The notes under the pieces were generated by a model that saw only the letters and a program-made list of their open reading frames with translations, searched no databases and was not told where the DNA came from. From positions 3,233,001 through 3,297,000 of the forward strand of contig NZ_FXWM01000001.1 of NCBI RefSeq assembly GCF_900177675.1: a DNA stretch of 64,000 nt. The letters are read 5' to 3'. Positions within the stretch are counted from its first letter, which is position 1. Each line of letters starts with the position of its first letter. Positions 26,089 to 34,269 of this stretch are shown one piece after another. Made by a program: the position numbers and the translations under genes. Source of the stretch: Bacillus sp. OV166 (lineage in GTDB: Bacteria; Bacillota; Bacilli; Bacillales; Cytobacillaceae).

Positions 26089-26139
26089 ATTACAACGATA
26101 GTACTTGTTTCAGGTGTAAGGTTTACACCGCGTTGTAAT
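26089..26139. repeat. 51-bp nested palindrome
   Basis: ATTACAACG (26089-26097) pairs with CGTTGTAAT (26131-26139); inside, GGTGT pairs with ACACC around AAGGTTT. It may be an operator left from the lost gene. Confidence 0.4.
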
Positions 26140-26210
26140 ATCAAAATATTAATGGTAGCTTACTCTCTTTTTATGCGAAAAAAGAAATAAGCAGATTGTG
26201 AAGAAATGTA

Positions 26211-26296
26211 CTTAAAGTAACGGGTGCTTGAGTTAAAGATGAATTGCCGCAGCAATTCTGTTATTTGTTGTACTTACGGTGCAGGTTAGTTGAACA
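26211..26296 (+). repeat. type I intergenic repeat
   Basis: CTTAAAGTAACgggTGCTTGAGTTAAAG, hairpin GAATTGCcgcaGCAATTC, right GTACTTACGGTGCAGGTTAGTTGAAC. It is preceded by AGATTGTGAAG. Confidence 0.75.
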
Positions 26297-26337
26297 ATCG
26301 TCAATAGCTTTTTATCAACAATCGGGCCAGATTATAG
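26292..26337 (+). repeat. type II repeat, short form
   Basis: TGAACAATCGTC ... CAACAATCGGGCCAGATTATAG, joined directly to the preceding type I right box with no gene between. Confidence 0.55.
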
Positions 26338-26482
26338 AATATGATGCAATAAAGCTCCAAATATTTTTTCTATGCTTAATTAACTTCCAACAAGCCATTC
26401 ATAGAAACATCGAATTTTTCGCATAATGTAATAAAGGGGATTATATTAAAACGAAGTTCATTATTTGGAAGGAGAAGGGGCA

Positions 26483-27475
26483 ATGAATAACAAGCATGAG
26501 GTCGGTTTTACATCAACAGAGATTGGGGCGCTATGGTCAACTTATATTAGTGATAGTATGAACGTTTGTTTATCGAAATATTTCTTAAAACACCTTAAAG
26601 ATGAAGAATTAAGACCATTACTTTCTGAATCTTTGAATACCACTCAAACCTATCTTGAAGAGAATAAGAACATGTTTATTCAAGAAAAGTTCCCTGTTCC
26701 AAGGGGATATACGGAGGAGGATGTAAACTTATCTGCACCCCCTTTATTTTCCGATCCTATTTCACTTAGTTATTTATACGGTATGTGCAAGATTGCGATT
26801 ATGAATGATGGCATGTTGTTGACAAGTGTAGCCCGTGAAGACGTACGCTTGTTTTTTTCAAAACGTATAACGTCTTTTATAGAGTTTTATAATCAGTCAG
26901 TCCAGATGATGCTTACAAAAGGAATTTATGATCGGCCTCAATTTATTCCCTATCCAGATCGCATCGAATTCGTAAAAGAAAAGGGAACTATTTTATCTAA
27001 ATGGTTTGAACCCAGTCGGTCATTAAATGTTTTAGAATTAACTGATATATTTTTCAATAGTGAACGTAACCTTCTTGGCAAAACTTTTTTAACGGCATTT
27101 ATTCAGATTGTCAAAGATGAAAACATCAAAAATTATCTAATTCGAGGAAAGAAACTGGCCCAAAAGCAAATAGAGTTTTTAAACGATACTCTAACTAAAG
27201 ATGATCTTCCAGAAAACTCAATGATCAATGCTACAGTATCTTTATCGACCGTGTCCCCCTTTTCAGATCGATTCATTCTGGGGATGATTACATTAGCTAA
27301 TTCAACCGCCATTACCTATATCGGCCACGCAATTTCCACAGCATCGAGAATCGACTTGGCCACGCAATACTCCAAATTTCTTATAGAGATCATGATTTAC
27401 GGTAAAGATGGAATAGAAATGTTGATTGAACGAGAATGGATGGAAGAACCTCCTCATACACTCGATCGAAAATAG
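26483..27475 (+). CDS. DUF3231 family protein
   Basis: 330 residues, two tandem halves each starting with a T-x-x-E-I/L-x-x-L motif (FTSTEIGALWSTYISDSMNV and SLNVLELTDIFFNSERNLLG) and each with a DLPxP/VPRGYTEEDV-type loop followed by APPLFSD or VSPFSDRF. This is the two-domain, all-helical DUF3231 family of Bacilli. ATG 26483 follows GGAAGGAG. The molecular role is not known. A paralogue lies at 34746-35744. Confidence 0.85.
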   Translation: MNNKHEVGFTSTEIGALWSTYISDSMNVCLSKYFLKHLKDEELRPLLSESLNTTQTYLEENKNMFIQEKFPVPRGYTEEDVNLSAPPLFSDPISLSYLYGMCKIAIMNDGMLLTSVAREDVRLFFSKRITSFIEFYNQSVQMMLTKGIYDRPQFIPYPDRIEFVKEKGTILSKWFEPSRSLNVLELTDIFFNSERNLLGKTFLTAFIQIVKDENIKNYLIRGKKLAQKQIEFLNDTLTKDDLPENSMINATVSLSTVSPFSDRFILGMITLANSTAITYIGHAISTASRIDLATQYSKFLIEIMIYGKDGIEMLIEREWMEEPPHTLDRK

Positions 27476-27596
27476 ATTGCTAAGAAATAAAAAAATTAGG
27501 TGTCTGTACTCATTCACTTGAACGGAAAGAATAAGGTATATCTCTTGAAGAAATAATCCCTATACATATGATCATTTCTGATATATCTTTATTCAT

Positions 27597-27699
27597 TTAT
27601 TTGGCGCTTTTCTTTAGTAAGAAGGCGTCTTTTTGATATGCCTCTACACATTAAGGGATTAGACTTTGTTATGGTAAAAAAAGATTGTGAAGATTTTCA
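27597..27699 (+). repeat. type II repeat with conserved linker
   Basis: ATTTGGCGCTTTTCTTTAG, TAAGAAGGCGTCTTTTTGA, a linker with CTACACATTAAGGGATTAG, and AGATTGTGAAG, running into a type I left box. Confidence 0.7.
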
Positions 27700-27778
27700 C
27701 TTAAACTAACGGGTGTGTTTCTACAATAAGTGGAGACGCATTTTTCTTTTTGCACTAACGAAGCAGGTTAGTTCAAGA
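27700..27778 (+). repeat. type I intergenic repeat
   Basis: CTTAAACTAACgggTGTG, arms AAGTG...GCACT around a T run, right CACTAACGAAGCAGGTTAGTTCAAG. Confidence 0.75.
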
Positions 27779-27868
27779 ACACAACTTGGAAATTGTCTAA
27801 CTTACATGTCCTAAAAAAACGTTCAAATTAAAAAGGTGCATCACAATTGTGTTGCACCAATGTAAAAG

Positions 27869-28136
27869 CTAATCCCAGATACGAATTCTTGGAACCCCAG
27901 CTGTTCTTAAATAATCCAATAACTGACCAGTATGAACTGATTCATGATAGGCAACACGTAACAGCATGTCACCTAAATCTCTTATGTACCCTGAATCAGA
28001 GCGGTCAATCTTTATATTTGCCAAGTCTTCTTCAATAAAGGACTTGATTGTATCTATGAACTCATTTCGATAAGGTTCTGCAAATTCTAATTCTGCTTTT
28101 ACAGAAGTGAATGGTCTATTTTCGAAAGGGGAAATT
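27869..28136 (-). pseudogene. C-terminal fragment of a DinB-family protein
   Basis: The minus strand reads SPFENRPFTSVKAELEFAEP, NEFIDTIKSFIEEDL, LLRVAYHESVHTGQLLDYL and ends VPRIRIWD. The H-E-S-V-H-T-G-Q stretch is the metal-binding helix of DinB/YfiT-type proteins. The N-terminal half is missing and no start is present. Confidence 0.7.
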
Positions 28137-28149
28137 ATACACGAATGTA

Positions 28150-28176
28150 TGTTCGCGTCGAACTAAGGGAGTTGAA
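28150..28176 (+). repeat. sequence resembling an IS110 right end
   Basis: TGTTCGCGTCGAACTAAGGG then AGTTGAAG, similar to the right ends of the IS110 copies at 2193 and 43712. It may be the scar of another copy. Confidence 0.3.
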
Positions 28177-28190
28177 GAAGGGAATAAAAA

Positions 28191-28218
28191 AGAGGATTCA
28201 GTACATTCTGTATCCTCT
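28191..28218 (-). terminator. terminator of the PadR-permease operon
   Basis: AGAGGAT and ATCCTCT form the stem; on the minus strand it is followed by six Ts. Confidence 0.75.
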
Positions 28219-28257
28219 AATCTTTAATTGAGGGATTAAAGACTTATTGATCTAAAT

Positions 28258-28785
28258 CTAAAATTCTTTAGTAATATCATACTTTAACAATTGTCGATGG
28301 TCATAAAATTTCTCGAAAATAATACCCATTAAATAGAAAAATAATAAACCAAAACAAATGTGAATGAGTGTAAATTTAACTCCAAATGAAGCAAATTCAT
28401 AAACAATAACTGGTAATTTTGCAGTTGTCCAAACTCCTAAAAAAAATACAATATACCGCATACTTGCTCCTTTTTTTAATAAAAGTGCCGCAATTGGAAA
28501 GGCTACGTAGAGGGGACCAGCTGCAATTACTCCTAATAATAGGGAGAAAGAAATGCCATAGATGCCGGATTTCCTCCCCATATATCTAATTAGTGTTTCT
28601 TTCTCCACCCATTTGTCAAGCAAACCTAAGAATATTAAGACAGGTGGGAGTAGAAACAGCATATCTAAAATGCTTTTTCCTGTTAATTGAAACGCATTCC
28701 ATCCCACCGATTGGTTTATATAAGTAAGGATTATGAGCCCAAATAATAAAATGAAAAAGAAACGATATCTTTTTAATTCATTCAT
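28258..28785 (-). CDS. permease half-subunit B (ArsP/DUF318-like)
   Basis: 175 residues with about five hydrophobic segments and the family-type stretches DMLFLLPPVLIFLGLLDKW, GAGPLYVAFPIA-like AAGPLYVAFPIAALLLKKG and FLGVWTTAKLPVIVYE. It resembles one half of permeases of the ArsP/YraQ (UPF0718) superfamily. The ATG at 28785 overlaps the stop of the preceding gene (ATGA); a start 15 bp earlier is possible. The two half-genes probably form one transporter. The substrate is unknown. Confidence 0.75.
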   Translation of the reverse strand: MNELKRYRFFFILLFGLIILTYINQSVGWNAFQLTGKSILDMLFLLPPVLIFLGLLDKWVEKETLIRYMGRKSGIYGISFSLLLGVIAAGPLYVAFPIAALLLKKGASMRYIVFFLGVWTTAKLPVIVYEFASFGVKFTLIHICFGLLFFYLMGIIFEKFYDHRQLLKYDITKEF

Positions 28786-29264
28786 CCCATCACCACCCAT
28801 ATAATATATGAAAATATTAGAGACATTAAAACTGCAGATGCGTTGCGGGAATAGGCAAAACTTCGCCCAAATATCTTTTGTTCCATAGGTAAAGTTGTGA
28901 TTCCTACTGACATTAATGTAGACATTAATACAGCTACTTGAGGGAGTCCTGCACCATTTTGGACTAATGTATGTCCAAGAGGAAATACAACAAAGCTTGG
29001 AACTAGTGCAATAGATCCAATTAATGCTGAATAAACAATACCTGTCAATCCAGATTTTTCTCCGATGATTGAAGAAATTAAGGATGGAGTTAATATAGAT
29101 AGTGATAGTCCAATGAAAAGCATAATTGATAACATGTCAGGTATTATATTACGAAAGCTTTTCCATGACTTTAATAGAGCATCTCTTGTTTTATTTCGAT
29201 CTTTTATAAATGAAATACTAAGAAGAAGAATAGCCATAGCGTAAAGGATAGCACCACTAATCAT
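28782..29264 (-). CDS. permease half-subunit A (ArsP/DUF318-like)
   Basis: 160 residues with four hydrophobic segments and MLFIGLSLSILTPSLISSII, then GSIALVPSFVVFPLGHTLVQ and GAGLPQVAVLMSTLM, the counterpart of subunit B. Start overlaps the 3' end of the PadR gene by 8 bp with AAGGAG inside that gene, so the three genes are translationally coupled. In most relatives the two halves are one polypeptide. Confidence 0.75.
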   Translation of the reverse strand: MISGAILYAMAILLLSISFIKDRNKTRDALLKSWKSFRNIIPDMLSIMLFIGLSLSILTPSLISSIIGEKSGLTGIVYSALIGSIALVPSFVVFPLGHTLVQNGAGLPQVAVLMSTLMSVGITTLPMEQKIFGRSFAYSRNASAVLMSLIFSYIIWVVMG

Positions 29265-29598
29265 GATTAGACTCCTTCCATTCTTTGTATTTATTTAAGA
29301 AAAATGATAAGTTCTTCATTTTTTCTTCGATATCTATTTGAAAATCTTCTAATTTTCTTTTTCCAACCGAAGTAATTTTGTACATTTTTATCAACTTATC
29401 TTGATCAGATGTGTCCAAATAAGACTCAACAGCACCTTCTTTCTCTAATGTTTTTAATGTGCGATAAAGAATGGCACTATCAATTGGATTGATGGGAAGC
29501 TCTTCTTCACATTTCTGCAGAAGTTTCCCTCCATAGCTATCTCCCTCTGTTAAAAACAGCAGAAGAAATGCACCTGTATGTCTCCCTGTATGTTTCAT
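29257..29598 (-). CDS. PadR-family transcriptional regulator
   Basis: 113 residues. The winged helix is visible as LLLFLTEGDSYGGKLLQKCEE, then DSAILYRTLKTLEKEGAVESY with the recognition helix, and a C-terminal dimerisation helix (EDFQIDIEEKMKNLSFFLNKY). First gene of the operon with the split permease. Two adjacent palindromes lie 50-85 bp upstream, so it probably represses its own operon until a ligand binds. Confidence 0.85.
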   Translation of the reverse strand: MKHTGRHTGAFLLLFLTEGDSYGGKLLQKCEEELPINPIDSAILYRTLKTLEKEGAVESYLDTSDQDKLIKMYKITSVGKRKLEDFQIDIEEKMKNLSFFLNKYKEWKESNHD

Positions 29599-29647
29599 GA
29601 AATATATAACCTCCTAATTTAAGTGTAAAATTTTTTCGGCAACAACT

Positions 29648-29701
29648 TACTGTTAATAACAGTATACTGTCATCGACAGTAATATGCCACTGACAGTATG
29701 T
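29648..29701. promoter_or_regulatory. tandem palindromic PadR operator
   Basis: Two abutting 17-bp palindromes, TACTGT-TAATA-ACAGTA (29648-29664) and TACTGT-CATCG-ACAGTA (29665-29681), followed by the partial copy CACTGACAGTATG (29689-29701). Confidence 0.75.
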
Positions 29702-29952
29702 CCTTTTTTAAAAAAATTTTGTTCAATTTTTTAGCTCAGCTTCCGAAGGGTTATTTGAAAGGTGGCCTAATAATGGAATGACAGTTCCACCTCGTGTGAT
29801 TGCAGAACAAGTGGGGATATTGTTTAAGAGGAATCTATAGTTATCTCCTATGAAATAAACTCCCTTATAATTTAGAATGACAGAAATAAATTGATGGTTT
29901 AACAATTTTGTCTTTCACTGATTTAATAAAGTATTAAAATGTGAAGGATTGC

Positions 29953-29985
29953 ACTTAAACTAACGGGTGCGTAAGTTTAACAAGC
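29953..29985 (+). repeat. type I repeat, left half
   Basis: CTTAAACTAACgggTGCGTAAGTTTAACAAG, preceded by TGTGAAGGATTG. Confidence 0.6.
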
Positions 29986-30019
29986 TAAAGGCAGCAATTA
30001 TTATCAATATCTGGGTCTT

Positions 30020-30062
30020 CCGCAATCGGGTGCTTTTCCGGAAAGCGTCTTTTTTAATGGGT
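30020..30062 (+). repeat. type II repeat, short
   Basis: CCGCAATCGGGTGC, hairpin TTTTCCGGAAAGCGTC and Ts. It lies between the left-half type I site and the next gene. Confidence 0.55.
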
Positions 30063-30145
30063 TTTATGCAATTGATAAAATCTTTGATCTTTACTTTGGT
30101 TATACTCATTGATAAGCAAAGTAAAGATAGGGGGCTATTTTATCT

Positions 30146-30610
30146 ATGGAAAGAATAATATTGTGGTCACTGCTCATAATCGGGATCACCCTATTGTTTT
30201 CTAGTTTAAGAAAACCACCAATCAAAAATTGGATTTTAATTTTTTCATTGTCCTCTTGTTTTTCAACGTTTTTTGGTGTTCTTGTTGTAGAAGAGAAAAT
30301 GCTCGAATATCCAGTGAGATTTTTAAGTAACTATTTTAGTTCCAGCCTTCTTTATGAATATCTTCTATTTCCAGTTGTTTGTATTTACTTTTATCAAACG
30401 ACTTATCGTTCAAGATATCTCAACATTGTTCTACAATGTATTTTGTACACCACTGTTTTAACGATAATTGAGTTTTTTTTTGAAAGATATACCGAATTAA
30501 TTAAATACCATACATGGACATGGATATACACATTTATAAGCACCTTTCTTTTAATGATGTTTATCCGTTTCCTTATGCAATTGATAAACAGGAAGGAAAG
30601 ATATATTTAA
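30146..30610 (+). CDS. CBO0543-family membrane protein
   Basis: 154 residues with about five hydrophobic segments. The sequence (LRKPPIKNWILIFSL, VVEEKMLEYPVRFL, LLYEYLLFPVVCIYFYQTTY, YHTWTWIYTFIS) fits the CBO0543 family of Firmicutes inner-membrane proteins of unknown function. ATG 30146 with AGGGGGC upstream. A related protein is encoded at 35890. Both follow repeat sites. Confidence 0.8.
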   Translation: MERIILWSLLIIGITLLFSSLRKPPIKNWILIFSLSSCFSTFFGVLVVEEKMLEYPVRFLSNYFSSSLLYEYLLFPVVCIYFYQTTYRSRYLNIVLQCILYTTVLTIIEFFFERYTELIKYHTWTWIYTFISTFLLMMFIRFLMQLINRKERYI

Positions 30611-30671
30611 GGAATCTTCATTGCAAGGTTTACCATTTCTTTATCTATCTATTGCTTTTCTTTTAATAACT

Positions 30672-30690
30672 AAGAGCATTTTTGCTCTTT
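30672..30690 (+). terminator. intrinsic terminator
   Basis: AAGAGCA/TGCTCTT stem and a T-rich tail. Confidence 0.65.
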
Positions 30691-30705
30691 CGCATTTTTC
30701 AATAT

Positions 30706-30784
30706 TCCGCACTCGGGCGCATTACTTCAATAAGGAGTAAAGCCTTTTCTTGTTGCACTAACTGGGCAGTTTAGTTAAATAAGG
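30706..30784 (+). repeat. hybrid repeat: type II left, type I right
   Basis: The left part CCGCACTCGGGCGC is type II. The centre (CAATAAGGAGTAAAGCC) and right part (TTGCACTAACTGGGCAGTTTAGTTAAATAAG) are type I. Confidence 0.65.
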
Positions 30785-30891
30785 AGGATATGTTTTTTAA
30801 TATGGAGAAAATATATTTAGCTTTATTTCTTAGAGGGAGTAAAGCTTTTAATTTATAATAAATCCAGTAAAGACATAAGAGGTATATACTA

Positions 30892-30984
30892 ATGAACAGC
30901 AAATTTCTAGATCTATTCGGTGGGTTCATTGAAACAGAAGACGGCTTTTTACTTAACAAAGTTAATGAGCAAGTAGTGAATTAG
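30892..30984 (+). CDS. possible 30-aa peptide or gene relic
   Basis: ATG 30892 with AAGAGG upstream; product MNSKFLDLFGGFIETEDGF followed by LLNKVNEQVVN. Short and without a recognised family. The rest of 30785-31160 shows no convincing gene. Confidence 0.3.
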   Translation: MNSKFLDLFGGFIETEDGFLLNKVNEQVVN

Positions 30985-31161
30985 ATAATAGAAAAATAAT
31001 GGAGGGATAGAATTTCCCTATTCACATGTACAGCTGCTGGATGGGAATGATCCACGGTGTAATCATTGTGAAAGAAGCATAGGAGGAAGTAAAAGCTCGA
31101 TAAAGAAAAATGGCTGTATCCAATGGGGATAGCTGGTTTTAGAAATATTTAGAAAATCCAG

Positions 31162-31293
31162 TTGACAGTCCCTCTACTAGGTGTTACGATATACTTGTAA
31201 TAAGTAACACTGGATACCGATACCACTGAATAGTGAGGGTACAAAAATATTTTAAGAAAAACAGTTGACATCCCTACTACTAAGTGTTACGAT
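31162..31293 (+). promoter_or_regulatory. duplicated promoter region of the PadR-ABC operon
   Basis: Two similar ~100-bp units each carry TTGACA, a 17-bp spacer and TACGAT (31162-31190 and 31265-31293). A GTGTTAC...GTAACAC inverted repeat overlaps the first -10 (31181-31210). A further similar segment (TACTGAnTATnAGTCAGAC) occurs at about 31370 and again at 32245, upstream of the ABC genes. Confidence 0.6.
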
Positions 31294-31419
31294 GTACCTA
31301 TAATAAGCAATACTTAATAGCGCGATTACCCAAAAGCTATTAAGTAGAAATTTTATTTAGTACTAAGTTATACTGAATATAAGTCAGACAAAATAGAGGA
31401 GGTAAAGGAGGTTTTGAAC

Positions 31420-31740
31420 ATGGAAAATTTAACTGAAATGCTGAAGGGTTCGCTGGAAGGCTGCGTGCTGGAAATCATCAGCCGCCATGAAACCTATGGC
31501 TACGAGATTACCCGCCGCCTAAACGAGCTCGGGTTTACCGAAGTCGTGGAAGGGACGGTCTACACCATTCTCGTACGATTAGAAAAGAAAAAACTTGTGA
31601 CCATAGAAAAAAAACCGTCAGATATGGGGCCGCCCCGCAAGTTTTACTCACTTAATGAGGCTGGCCGCCAGGAACTTGAATTGTTTTGGAAAAAATGGGA
31701 TTTTGTATCATCAAAAATCAATGTCTTAAAGTCAATCTAG
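31420..31740 (+). CDS. PadR-family transcriptional regulator
   Basis: 106 residues: SLEGCVLEIISRHETYGYEI, then EGTVYTILVRLEKKKLVTIE (recognition helix region), then GPPRKFYSLNEAGRQELELFW. Start at the ATG preceded by GGAGG; a TTG two codons earlier is also open. The regulator of the DUF1048/ABC-2 gene cluster downstream, as in many Firmicutes, where it responds to drugs or lipids. Its GC content is clearly higher than that of the flanking DNA. Confidence 0.88.
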   Translation: MENLTEMLKGSLEGCVLEIISRHETYGYEITRRLNELGFTEVVEGTVYTILVRLEKKKLVTIEKKPSDMGPPRKFYSLNEAGRQELELFWKKWDFVSSKINVLKSI

Positions 31741-31811
31741 CTTCATAAGATATTCCGTCCGATATTTTTGGAGTGTCTTGTTCAGTTATATAAAAAAGGA
31801 GGAAAAATAAC

Positions 31812-32153
31812 ATGTTGGAAATGTTCAAAAAAATGATTGGTGATAAAAAAGAGTATAAGATGATGCTGGCACGGGTTGAAGCCCTGCCAGAGGACTACCA
31901 GTTTGTATTTAAGAAAATTCAAAACTACATGTGGAATTTCTCAGCGGGCAACGGGATGGATATGCTGCACATGCAGTATGAATTAATCGAGTTGTTCGAA
32001 ACTGGTGCGGCGGAAGGCAGACAAGTGCTGGAAATCACTGGGGACGACGTGGCGTCCTTTGCCGACGAACTAGTGGCAAACGCTAAAACCTATTTCGCGA
32101 AGTATCGTGAAGATTTGAATCAGAGTATCATGAAGCGATTTGGAAAAAAATAA
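31812..32153 (+). CDS. DUF1048 family protein
   Basis: 113 residues, helical: MLEMFKKMIGDKKEYKMM, ARVEALPEDYQFVFKKIQNY, GMDMLHMQYELIELFETGA, and FADELVANAKTYFAKYREDL. DUF1048 proteins are almost always encoded beside PadR regulators and ABC-2 transporters; their role is unknown, possibly an accessory regulator. RBS AAAAGGAGG. Confidence 0.88.
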   Translation: MLEMFKKMIGDKKEYKMMLARVEALPEDYQFVFKKIQNYMWNFSAGNGMDMLHMQYELIELFETGAAEGRQVLEITGDDVASFADELVANAKTYFAKYREDLNQSIMKRFGKK

Positions 32154-32324
32154 ATTCAATAGATCATACCGACTGATTAGCTGGTTACAAATGTGAATTG
32201 CCGCCTTCGCTATTCAGTTATATTTTTAACCTGGTAATAAGTAATACTGATTATCAGTCAGACTAAATAGAAGAGTATAGGCATTTTGCTCCGCAAAGAC
32301 GCTTTTTATAAGGAGGAAAAAAGT

Positions 32325-33086
32325 ATGAACAATGCAGCGATTTCTGTAAAAGGGTTAAAAAAATCCTTTAAAGACAAGGAAGTCTTAAAGGGGGTGGATT
32401 TTGAGGTCCGGCGTGGCGAAATTTTCGCACTGCTGGGCTCAAATGGAGCGGGCAAGACGACGACAGTCAACATCCTCTCTACGCTGATGAAGCCCGATGG
32501 CGGAGAAGTAGGTATTTGCGGCTTTGACGTCCAGCGCCAACCGGATCATGTTCGCCAGAGCATCAGCCTGACAGGGCAGTTCGCAGCTTTAGACGGCATG
32601 CTCACCGGGCGGGAAAACCTGATGATGATCGCCAAGTTGCAGGGAGTTTCTAATCCCGCTCAAGTCGCCGACAATCTGCTTGCAAGATTCAGCCTGACCG
32701 ATGCGGCCAACCGACGGGCGGATAAGTATTCCGGCGGGATGAAGCGCCGGCTTGACATCGCCATGAGCCTGATCGGGACTCCAGCGGTCATTTTTCTCGA
32801 CGAACCGACGACAGGGCTTGACCCCGAAGCGCGGATTGAAGTCTGGGATACCGTCAAGGAGCTTGCCGGCGGCGGCACGACCATCTTGTTGACGACCCAG
32901 TACCTTGAGGAAGCCGAACAACTGGCGGACCGTATCGCCATCCTGCATGGCGGAAAAATCATCACGACCGGTACCCTTAGCGAACTCAAAGAGATGTTTC
33001 CGCCAGCGAAAGTGGAGTACATCGAGAAGAAGCCTACATTGGAGGAAATTTTCCTCGCGATCATCGGCAAAAAGGTGGAGATGTAA
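32325..33086 (+). CDS. ABC transporter ATP-binding protein (DrrA-like)
   Basis: 253 residues. Walker A GSNGAGKTT (about 39-47), signature SGGMKRRLDIA (C motif variant YSGGM), Walker B VIFLDEPTTGLD, and a switch region TTILLTTQYLEEAEQLADR. The C-terminal tail resembles DrrA-type drug exporters. The ATG at 32325 has AAGGAGG; 13 upstream codons lack it. Pairs with the permease that starts immediately after its stop. Confidence 0.92.
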   Translation: MNNAAISVKGLKKSFKDKEVLKGVDFEVRRGEIFALLGSNGAGKTTTVNILSTLMKPDGGEVGICGFDVQRQPDHVRQSISLTGQFAALDGMLTGRENLMMIAKLQGVSNPAQVADNLLARFSLTDAANRRADKYSGGMKRRLDIAMSLIGTPAVIFLDEPTTGLDPEARIEVWDTVKELAGGGTTILLTTQYLEEAEQLADRIAILHGGKIITTGTLSELKEMFPPAKVEYIEKKPTLEEIFLAIIGKKVEM

Positions 33087-33836
33087 ATGAAAAGCAATAC
33101 AGGGGTATTACTAGGGCGTTTAATGCGCAACATCATGCGCAGCCCGGATACGATTATCACGGTGGCGATTACGCCGATTATGATGATGCTGCTGTTTGTC
33201 TACGTATTTGGCGGCGCCATAGAGACAGGCACGGACAACTACGTCAATTATTTATTGCCGGGAATCTTGCTGATGGCTATCGCATCCGGCGTCGCTTACA
33301 CTTCCCTGCGGCTGTTTACGGATGTAAAGAGCGGGCTGATGGCGCGTTTCATTACCATGCCCATCAAGCGCTCGTCGGTATTGTGGGCTCACGTGTTAAC
33401 CTCTCTTGTTTCCAATGCGCTTACTGTCGTGGTGGTTATCCTCGTCGCTCTCTTGATGGGCTTCCGTTCCAGCGCTGATATCCTGGATTGGCTCGCGGTA
33501 GCTGGGATACTCGGGCTGTTTACGCTGGCGCTGACATGGCTGGCGGTCATTCCCGGATTGACAGCGAAGTCTATGGAAGGGGCGACAGCCTACTCGTACC
33601 CGCTGATTTTCCTGCCTTTTATCAGTTCGGCCTTTGTCCCCACCGAAACCATGCCTAAAATTGTCCGTGCATTCGCTGAGAACCAGCCCGTGACTTCAAT
33701 CGTGAATGCGATTCGTGCACTCTTGTATGAAGGGTCTGTTGGCAACGGTATCTGGATCGCGCTTGCCTGGTGCGTCGGCATCATGGTCATCGCTTACTTC
33801 TTCGCCAGTAAACAATTTAAACGCCAGTTAGGGTAA
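33087..33836 (+). CDS. ABC-2 type permease (DrrB-like)
   Basis: 249 residues, six predicted spans: LLFVYVFGGAIETG, LLPGILLMAIASGVAY and the RFITMPIKRSSVLWAHVLTS loop, then the late conserved FLPFISSAFVPTETMPKIVRAFAENQP-type stretch of ABC-2 drug exporters. It starts directly after the ATPase stop, so the two are co-translated. Probably exports a hydrophobic drug or lipid. Confidence 0.92.
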   Translation: MKSNTGVLLGRLMRNIMRSPDTIITVAITPIMMMLLFVYVFGGAIETGTDNYVNYLLPGILLMAIASGVAYTSLRLFTDVKSGLMARFITMPIKRSSVLWAHVLTSLVSNALTVVVVILVALLMGFRSSADILDWLAVAGILGLFTLALTWLAVIPGLTAKSMEGATAYSYPLIFLPFISSAFVPTETMPKIVRAFAENQPVTSIVNAIRALLYEGSVGNGIWIALAWCVGIMVIAYFFASKQFKRQLG

Positions 33837-33980
33837 GTACACCATCGGTTCGGTGTCTCGTGGTAACTAAATCTTCCGAAATAAAATATATGTTTGGAAA
33901 ATGCACTGAAAAATTTTCCCTGCATTAATTATTTGTCATGTTCTCAGGGTAACTATTGTCGATATAACACCTTCATGTTA

Positions 33981-34112
33981 TTCAACAATCGGGCGCAATT
34001 CTGGAATAAGAATTGTGCTTTTATTTTTATATTGGACCATTTTATGAAATAGGAATTTTAAACAAAAATGGACTTAAAAAAGTTTTATTAGTGTGAGATT
34101 GTGAAGAAATGT
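33981..34112 (+). repeat. type II repeat
   Basis: TTCAACAATCGGGCGC, hairpin AATTCTggaataAGAATTGTGC, then ATTGGACCATTTTATG, and the right-hand AGATTGTGAAG that joins the next type I site. Confidence 0.75.
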
Positions 34113-34196
34113 ACTTAAACTAAAGGGTGCAAGAATTGAAGAAGGTTTGCTGCGGCGATCCCTTTTTCTTGTTGTTCTAACGGTCAGGTTAGTTCA
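34113..34196 (+). repeat. type I intergenic repeat
   Basis: CTTAAACTAAAGGGTGCAAG, TTTGCTGCGGCGATCCC plus Ts, right GTTCTAACGGTCAGGTTAGTTCAG. Confidence 0.75.
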
Positions 34197-34269
34197 GGAG
34201 GTTATTGTTTCATTCAACTAAAATATGAATATAATAATCAACCCAAAACTAACATAAGGTGGATTCAAA

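Noticed and set aside
26244..26426. Plus-strand 60-codon ORF over the type I/II repeats
   Set aside because: It reads through both repeat sites, has no RBS and no protein-like composition.
32589..33160. Minus-strand ORFs opposite the ABC ATPase
   Set aside because: GC-rich shadows of a well-supported gene with intact Walker motifs.
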